The position numbers and the translations under genes are program-made. Of a DNA stretch of 64,000 nucleotides, positions 59,324 through 64,000 are shown piece by piece. How positions within the stretch are numbered: position 1 is the first letter of the stretch; each line of letters starts with the position of its first letter. Under the pieces are notes generated by a model, which was not told the origin of the DNA, ran no database searches, and was given only the letters and a program-made list of their open reading frames with translations. The stretch is from Paenibacillus sp. GM2 (GTDB lineage Bacteria; Bacillota; Bacilli; Paenibacillales; Paenibacillaceae), in assembly GCF_900069005.2 (NCBI RefSeq), contig NZ_LN831272.1, forward strand, positions 1-64,000, written 5' to 3'.

Positions 59324-60226
59324 TTGCTGGAAGAATTGATTGTCTTTACTACCGTTGTAGAACAGTCTAGCTTAAATAAAGCTTCGAAGCTGCTTAATTT
59401 GTCTCAGCCTGCCTTATCGAGGAAAATTGCCAAGCTGGAGGAAGAATGGGGAATCGCCCTGTTCCACCGCAACGGCAAGAAGCTGGAGTTGACCCGGGTT
59501 GGTCATGAGGCCTATCTATATGCCATGGAGCAGCGGCAGCGCCATCAGAACTTTCTGCAGTCCGTCTCACGCTTCAAAGCAGCCAATCGCAGCATCGTAA
59601 CCCTTGGCGCCAGCCTCACAACATTGCAGACAACATTGCCTCCTCTTGTCACCGCTCTGATGAACAACTACCCGGACATGGAGGTCAAGCTGCTTACTGG
59701 CAAAACCCATGAAATTGTCTCCTACGTTAGGGAGAAAAAAGTCGATATCGGCGTCATCGCCTCCTCCATCAGCGAGTCCGGCTTAAAATGCATTCCGCTC
59801 TTCCAGGATCATCTTGAACTGGTCGTCCCGCGCGGACACGAGCTTGCGGATGGCGGTCCTGTGACGATGGGCGATCTGAATGACCGCTCGATGATCATCT
59901 TCTCCAAAGGCACCTGGTATCGCAAGCTGATTGATGAGATGTTCGTACGTTATGGCATTATCCCTGATGTCAGGATGGAGATCGATTCCTTTGAAGCGAT
60001 CGTGCGTCTTCTGCCCACTTGTAAATTCGCCACGCTGCTTCCAAAATCCTATTTGCGCAAGCAACTTCTAAGGGATAATGATCTCGTCACCTTGCCGATG
60101 AAGGAGCTGGAGCAGACACGCCGGGAGACTTGTCTGATCTATGGCAGCAAGACCAATCTAAGCAGTGAAATCAAAGAATGGGTAAACGACATCCGCAGCC
60201 ATTTGATTCAGGTTCTTACTATCTAA
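59324..60226 (+). CDS. LysR-family regulator, likely of sdhCAB
   Basis: 300 residues from TTG 59324 (GAGGAGG upstream). HTH: EQSSLNKASKLLNLSQPALSRKIAKLEEEWG; effector domain: VTLGASLTTLQTTLPPL to the end. It resembles CitR/CcpC-like regulators of citric-acid-cycle genes. Its divergence from sdhC, with clustered palindromes between, makes sdhCAB the natural target and itself an autoregulator. The effector is unknown. Confidence 0.92.
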   Translation: MLEELIVFTTVVEQSSLNKASKLLNLSQPALSRKIAKLEEEWGIALFHRNGKKLELTRVGHEAYLYAMEQRQRHQNFLQSVSRFKAANRSIVTLGASLTTLQTTLPPLVTALMNNYPDMEVKLLTGKTHEIVSYVREKKVDIGVIASSISESGLKCIPLFQDHLELVVPRGHELADGGPVTMGDLNDRSMIIFSKGTWYRKLIDEMFVRYGIIPDVRMEIDSFEAIVRLLPTCKFATLLPKSYLRKQLLRDNDLVTLPMKELEQTRRETCLIYGSKTNLSSEIKEWVNDIRSHLIQVLTI

Positions 60227-60238
60227 TATGTATAAAAA

Positions 60239-60268
60239 AGCAGCGCGCCTGTCTTACAGGCGCGCCGC
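60239..60268. terminator. Bidirectional terminator overlapping the antiporter stop
   Basis: GCAGCGCGCCTGT pairs with ACAGGCGCGCCGC around CTT. On the minus strand six Ts follow. The stem includes the last codons and stop of the antiporter gene (ends 60254), so it also constrains its C-terminal residues. Confidence 0.85.
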
Positions 60269-61498
60269 TTCCTTGCTTACTTCAAGCCCCAGCTTCCGGG
60301 CTACCCAACCTGTCGTGCTGGCTTGTACGATAATCGTCAGCATAATAGCCATAAAGGCGATCGCTGAAATCATCTGGGCATTGGCGACGCCCATCCCTAC
60401 AATCATGCCGGATAACGCCGCGGGAATAACTCCCGTCTCCCGCACCCAGCACATGAAGAGCAGTTCCTGCCAGGTCCACTTCGCTTTACGGTCTGGCCAT
60501 GCGCAGATCAACACCGTTACAGGCCGGGCCACGAACATCAATATTAAGACAGCAGCCAGACTTTGCCAGAAGTAATGCCCCAGCGTCGTGAAATTCACTT
60601 GGCTGCCTAGAAGGATAAAAATTAGCATGCGCATCATTAAAGTAATGTTGTCGGAGACGGCTCCGATCTCTGAGCGCTTTTCCTCCATATTCAGATTGAA
60701 TATGTCCGCGTTCCCCCATATAACTCCAGCTACGAAAGTAGCCATAAATCCGCTGAAACCCAGCAAATCCGCAATCAGATAGCTGGCCAATGCACACACG
60801 ATCATAACGAGGGTCGTATATTCACTTAGAATCCCGCGCTTAATATGTCCGGTAAAATACGACAGACAACCGGCTATAACAAGTCCGACAGCAATGCCGC
60901 CAAAGGCTGTCTTTACGAAATCCCAGCCCATGATCCCGATGTTCAGCTCTCCGCCGCTGGCAACTGCCGCCAGGAAGGCAAAGGTTAGAATCGAGCCGGT
61001 AGCATCATTGAAAGCTGATTCGCTTTCCACTGTCTCCCGAACCCGCTTCTTGATGTTCACCTGCCTGAAAACCGGAATGATGGATGCCGGGTCCGTTGAA
61101 GCGATCACCGCACCGGCCAGGAACGAGAACACCCAACTGACCCCAAATAAATAATGAACCCCTACACCAACTACGCCCATCGTAATTAGCACTCCCAATA
61201 CACTTAACAGCGAGAGGCTGATCCAAATCTCCTTGAGCCCGCTAAGCCTTAAGTTGCGTCCCCCATCAAACAGAATCAGGACCGAGCCAACGGTCAGAAT
61301 GATCTGATTGATCAGCGAGCCGCTCGCTTCATGAATCCAGCCGAGCCCCGGACCCAGCAGCATCCCTGTTGCAATATAGACTGCTACATCCGGGAGCTTA
61401 AGAATGGAAGCAATTTTCCCCGAGATCATACCCACGGTAATAACAAATAAAATCAAAATAAGTAAGTGCCTGATGGCCTCGGTAGCTGCAGATTCCAT
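60254..61498 (-). CDS. CPA1-type cation/proton antiporter
   Basis: 414 residues with 12 or so membrane helices. ATGMLLGPGLGWI, ILFDGGRNLRLSGL, the ion-site ASTDPASIIPVFRQ and ESAFNDATGSIL, and the late CWVRETGVIPAALSG belong to the NhaP/CPA1 group. It exchanges Na+ or K+ for H+. It lies 24 bases after ktrA in a c-di-AMP riboswitch operon, so K+ (with KtrAB) is a likely cargo. There is no regulatory C-domain. Confidence 0.92.
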   Translation of the reverse strand: MESAATEAIRHLLILILFVITVGMISGKIASILKLPDVAVYIATGMLLGPGLGWIHEASGSLINQIILTVGSVLILFDGGRNLRLSGLKEIWISLSLLSVLGVLITMGVVGVGVHYLFGVSWVFSFLAGAVIASTDPASIIPVFRQVNIKKRVRETVESESAFNDATGSILTFAFLAAVASGGELNIGIMGWDFVKTAFGGIAVGLVIAGCLSYFTGHIKRGILSEYTTLVMIVCALASYLIADLLGFSGFMATFVAGVIWGNADIFNLNMEEKRSEIGAVSDNITLMMRMLIFILLGSQVNFTTLGHYFWQSLAAVLILMFVARPVTVLICAWPDRKAKWTWQELLFMCWVRETGVIPAALSGMIVGMGVANAQMISAIAFMAIMLTIIVQASTTGWVARKLGLEVSKEAARL

Positions 61499-61522
61499 CT
61501 GTGATCACATCCCAGGGATAGA

Positions 61523-62194
61523 TTAGGAAATATTCTCGTTGACCATCATCTCGAACTCTTCAACATTTTCATTGGAGCCGATAATGACCATGATATCTCC
61601 GGTTTTCAATTGATCCATCGCTGTCGGGGCAACGATAACGCCATTCTCGCGATGAATAGCCACAATCGTGCAGCCAAAGCGCGCTCGCGGATGAAGCTCC
61701 CCTACATTTTTACCGTTAAGGCATTCCGGAACGTTCATCTCCACGATGCTGTAATTTTTGGATAGCTGGATATAATCCAGCAGATTGGGCGTCACCAATT
61801 GGTGAGCTACCCGAATGCCCATATCCCGCTCCGGCGAAATAACCCGATCCACGCCCAACTTCTCCAGTGCCCTGCCATGCAGTACTGAGATCGCCTTGGC
61901 TACTACCATCGGCAAGCCGAGATCTTTAAGCAAAATCGCCGCTAATATGCTCATCTGAATATCATTGCCGATCGCGACGATCCCGCAGTCAAAGTTACGC
62001 ACTCCCAGCGATTTGAGCACCTCTTCATCCGTTGCGTCAGCCACAACGGCATGAGTCAGCTTATCGCTCCATTCATTTACAATTTCCTCATCCCGGTCGA
62101 TTCCCAGTACCTCATAACCGAGATCCATCAGTTCCAGTGCCAAACTAGATCCGAAACGCCCCAGTCCGATCACTACAAACTGCTGTGTTTTCAT
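61523..62194 (-). CDS. ktrA: KtrA/KtrC-type K+ channel gating subunit
   Basis: 223 residues: an RCK_N domain (VVIGLGRFGSSLALELMDLG, the nucleotide site) and an RCK_C domain from about residue 140 (NGKNVGELHPRARFGCTIVAI). It forms the cytoplasmic octameric ring that gates KtrB. RCK_C domains of this kind bind c-di-AMP, so the second messenger would act both on the protein and, through the riboswitch, on expression. It follows ktrB by 14 bases. Confidence 0.94.
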   Translation of the reverse strand: MKTQQFVVIGLGRFGSSLALELMDLGYEVLGIDRDEEIVNEWSDKLTHAVVADATDEEVLKSLGVRNFDCGIVAIGNDIQMSILAAILLKDLGLPMVVAKAISVLHGRALEKLGVDRVISPERDMGIRVAHQLVTPNLLDYIQLSKNYSIVEMNVPECLNGKNVGELHPRARFGCTIVAIHRENGVIVAPTAMDQLKTGDIMVIIGSNENVEEFEMMVNENIS

Positions 62195-62208
62195 GCTTAA
62201 CCTTCCCC

Positions 62209-63564
62209 TTATCCAATAATAATTTTACCTTCCGGATGTCTATATAATTCTTTGCCCTTCTTCGGCCCAAGCGCATAAGCCATCGTCAATGGCCCAAGCC
62301 GTCCGGCAAACATCGTGAAGCTGATAATAAATTTACCTATCACTGTTAATTTACCCGTTAATCCTACGGTCAAGCCAACCGTGCCAAAAGCCGAAGTCGT
62401 CTCGAACAGGATGCTCAGGAAGCTTGCACTCTCGGTCGTCGATAGCACCATCGATACCGCGATGACAAGAAACAAGGATAACATCGTCAGCGTAACTGCT
62501 TTGAAGATACGGTCCTGAGTCAGACGATAGCGGAACAGCACTAGATCAGACCGGCCGCGAATCATCGAGATGACAGCGCCGACCAGAATCATGAAAGTCG
62601 TTGTCTTAATCCCGCCCCCGGTAGAGCTCGGGGAAGCACCGATAAACATAAGGATAACCATAAAGAATTGAGTAGCCTGTCTTAGCAAGCCCAGGTCGAC
62701 CGTATTTGCCCCTGCCGTCCGCGGCGATACCGACTGGAAGAAGGAAGCCCATATCTTCTCTCCCCAGCTAAGGCTTGAGAAGGTGCCCGGATTTGTAAAT
62801 TCAAATACGTAAATCACCAAGGCCCCGATCAATATAAGCGAAGCCGTCATCGTCAATACCACTTTGGAATGAAGCGATAGCTTCCGGTGCTTCCGAAAGT
62901 CAACGAGATCCGACAACACGATGAATCCAAGGCCACCGGATACGATCAGGAACATCGTAACCAGGTTAACAATCGGATCGCCTACGTAGCGAGTAAGGCT
63001 CTGATAGTGGCCAAACAAGTCAAAACCGGCATTATTAAACATGGACACTCCATGGAAGATTCCAAAATATAGCGCGCGTCCAAACGGCATATCAAAGGAC
63101 CAGCGAATCGTATAGATCAACGCCGCGCTGCTCTCAATGACCAGGGAATAGATCAGAACCTTGCGAATCAAGCGGACAATCCCTTCCATCGTGTTCTGGT
63201 TCATCGCCTCTTGCAGCAAGAGACGATCCTTGAGCGATATTCTACGCTTGAATACGAGCGAGAATAGGGTAGCCACGGTCATGAAACCGAGACCGCCGGT
63301 CTGAATCAGCAGCATAATCACGACCTGACCGAACGTAGAATAATATGTCCCGGTATCCACGACGATTAATCCAGTTACACAGGTTGCTGAAGTTGCGGTA
63401 AACAGCGCATCAACGAAAGGTAAAGATTCCCCTGTTGTACTTGAGATCGGCAGCATTAACAGCAGCGCTCCGACGAAGATAATGGCTGCAAAGCCCAATA
63501 CTAAAATCTGCGGCGGGGAAAACCTGAACCATTTTACCCACATGTTCAACTGCAACTTGATCAC
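62209..63564 (-). CDS. ktrB: KtrB/KtrD-type K+ transporter membrane subunit
   Basis: 451 residues, four pore-loop repeats of the TrkH/KtrB family. Visible filter Gly loops include TATSATCVTGLIVVDTG, FNNAGFDLFG, SPRTAGANTVDLG and ETTSAFGTVGLTVGL. It takes up K+ driven by Na+ or potential. The start is a GTG with AAGGA close by; in-frame TTG 63555 or ATG 63543 are other choices. First gene of the riboswitch operon. Confidence 0.95.
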   Translation of the reverse strand: MIKLQLNMWVKWFRFSPPQILVLGFAAIIFVGALLLMLPISSTTGESLPFVDALFTATSATCVTGLIVVDTGTYYSTFGQVVIMLLIQTGGLGFMTVATLFSLVFKRRISLKDRLLLQEAMNQNTMEGIVRLIRKVLIYSLVIESSAALIYTIRWSFDMPFGRALYFGIFHGVSMFNNAGFDLFGHYQSLTRYVGDPIVNLVTMFLIVSGGLGFIVLSDLVDFRKHRKLSLHSKVVLTMTASLILIGALVIYVFEFTNPGTFSSLSWGEKIWASFFQSVSPRTAGANTVDLGLLRQATQFFMVILMFIGASPSSTGGGIKTTTFMILVGAVISMIRGRSDLVLFRYRLTQDRIFKAVTLTMLSLFLVIAVSMVLSTTESASFLSILFETTSAFGTVGLTVGLTGKLTVIGKFIISFTMFAGRLGPLTMAYALGPKKGKELYRHPEGKIIIG

Positions 63565-63584
63565 TCCATCCTTTTTGTAGCAAA

Positions 63585-63616
63585 GAAAAAAAGCACTGGA
63601 AATCCAATGCTTTTTG
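63585..63616 (-). terminator. c-di-AMP riboswitch expression-platform terminator
   Basis: On the minus strand AAAAAGCATTGGA pairs with TCCAGTGCTTTTT (one mismatch) and a T-run follows, directly before ktrB. Confidence 0.9.
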
Positions 63617-63631
63617 ATTGGTCCCTGCTCA

Positions 63632-63768
63632 AAGGCCTACGAGGTTAGCTGACGGATTCGGACATGAACGGTTGCCCTATTCGCTTGGATCCTTGGAATA
63701 TCCAGGAATTCAGTGAAACTCACCCCTAAAAATCGGTTCCCCCGTTTTCGTAAAGAAATTCGGCCATT
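63632..63768 (-). promoter_or_regulatory. c-di-AMP (ydaO/yuaA) riboswitch
   Basis: The minus strand shows the ydaO landmarks in order: GGCCGAAT, ACGGGGGAACCG, TAGGGGTGAGTTT, TAGGGCAACC, then CCGAATCCGTCAGCTAACCT and CGTAGGC. It precedes the terminator and ktrB, so c-di-AMP binding would stop K+ transport gene expression. A TTGACG at 63811-63806 may be its promoter -35. Confidence 0.96.
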
Positions 63769-63895
63769 TATATATTTTATTATTTCATTGTTTTCATTTC
63801 ATTTTCGTCAAATGGATTATAAGCCTTATCGGCGTGTAATAACAAAGTTTCTTTTGGATTAAATAACTCGAAAAAGGCCTAAAAGGAGTGAAACT

Positions 63896-63961
63896 ATGAT
63901 TATGATACTCCATTATCTGAGCCGTGCGAGACCTTACCAGAGATATTGCAGATTCTCGTGA
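63896..63961 (+). CDS. Possible 21-residue leader peptide or gene fragment
   Basis: AAAAGGAG lies eight bases before ATG 63896, and the frame runs 21 codons (starting MIMILHYLSRARPYQ) to TGA 63961. The strong ribosome site is the only evidence. It could be a leader peptide or the start of a frameshifted gene that continues past the window edge. Confidence 0.3.
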   Translation: MIMILHYLSRARPYQRYCRFS

Positions 63962-64000
63962 ACTAAAGCCCGATTGGCAAATTTAAGGTTTCCTATGTTA

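Overview
The window looks like a chromosomal segment of an endospore-forming member of the Paenibacillaceae (most likely Paenibacillus or a close relative). The reasons are moderate GC, strong AAGGAGG-type ribosome sites with many TTG/GTG starts, spore genes (GerE-like fragment, YhcN/YlaJ lipoprotein, two CgeB-type glycosyltransferases, SpsI-type nucleotidyltransferase, YheC/D-type ATP-grasp, YjcZ), and Bacillus-type sdhCAB, ecsAB, ykoEDC and ktrBA loci. I see no tRNA, rRNA, prophage, complete insertion sequence or CRISPR array.

Left part (1-8.3 kb): a decayed gerE-like gene, a Fur-box-controlled efeO-efeB-efeU iron uptake operon, a MarR regulator, and an rpiR-nagB-nagA operon for amino-sugar catabolism.

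Middle part (8.3-34 kb): a spore-envelope and glycan island of about 24 kb. It encodes twelve putative glycosyltransferases (GT4, GT2, GT-D and CgeB types), six nucleotide-sugar enzymes, several small unassigned proteins and a YheC/D-type protein. Two architectural signatures recur. One is Arg/Lys-rich tails, on four transferases and one small protein. The other is short YxxG(Y/F)xxG helical repeats, on four transferases and that same small protein. Three small helical proteins that look like mutual paralogs sit next to it. A PseB/CapE-like dehydratase, an RmlD-like reductase and a WecB-like 2-epimerase form an overlapping module predicted to make a UDP-2-acetamido-2,6-dideoxy-L-hexose. Sigma-K-like and sigma-G-like promoter matches suggest late-sporulation expression. 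This island is the best candidate for a little-described system: an enzyme assembly that glycosylates the spore surface.

Right part (34-64 kb): mostly housekeeping. It holds a TPP-riboswitch ykoEDC thiamine/HMP ECF transporter, psd, an AraC regulator, an aminotransferase, a YjcZ miniprotein, ecsAB, a DEAD-box helicase with a DEVD motif, an SDR, a CheX-like protein, a LysR-PHP phosphatase pair, two GNATs, a DUF1361 membrane protein, an alkyltransferase-like protein, a GH3 hexosaminidase lipoprotein, selD-mnmH for 2-selenouridine tRNA, a DUF454 protein, sdhCAB with a divergent LysR, and ktrB-ktrA-antiporter under a c-di-AMP (ydaO) riboswitch.

Non-coding structure of note: three near-identical 186-bp tandem units with terminal inverted repeats between selD and mnmH, with decayed relatives elsewhere; two 54-bp hairpin repeats between sdhC and sdhA; and a palindrome cluster in the sdhC-lysR divergent promoter.
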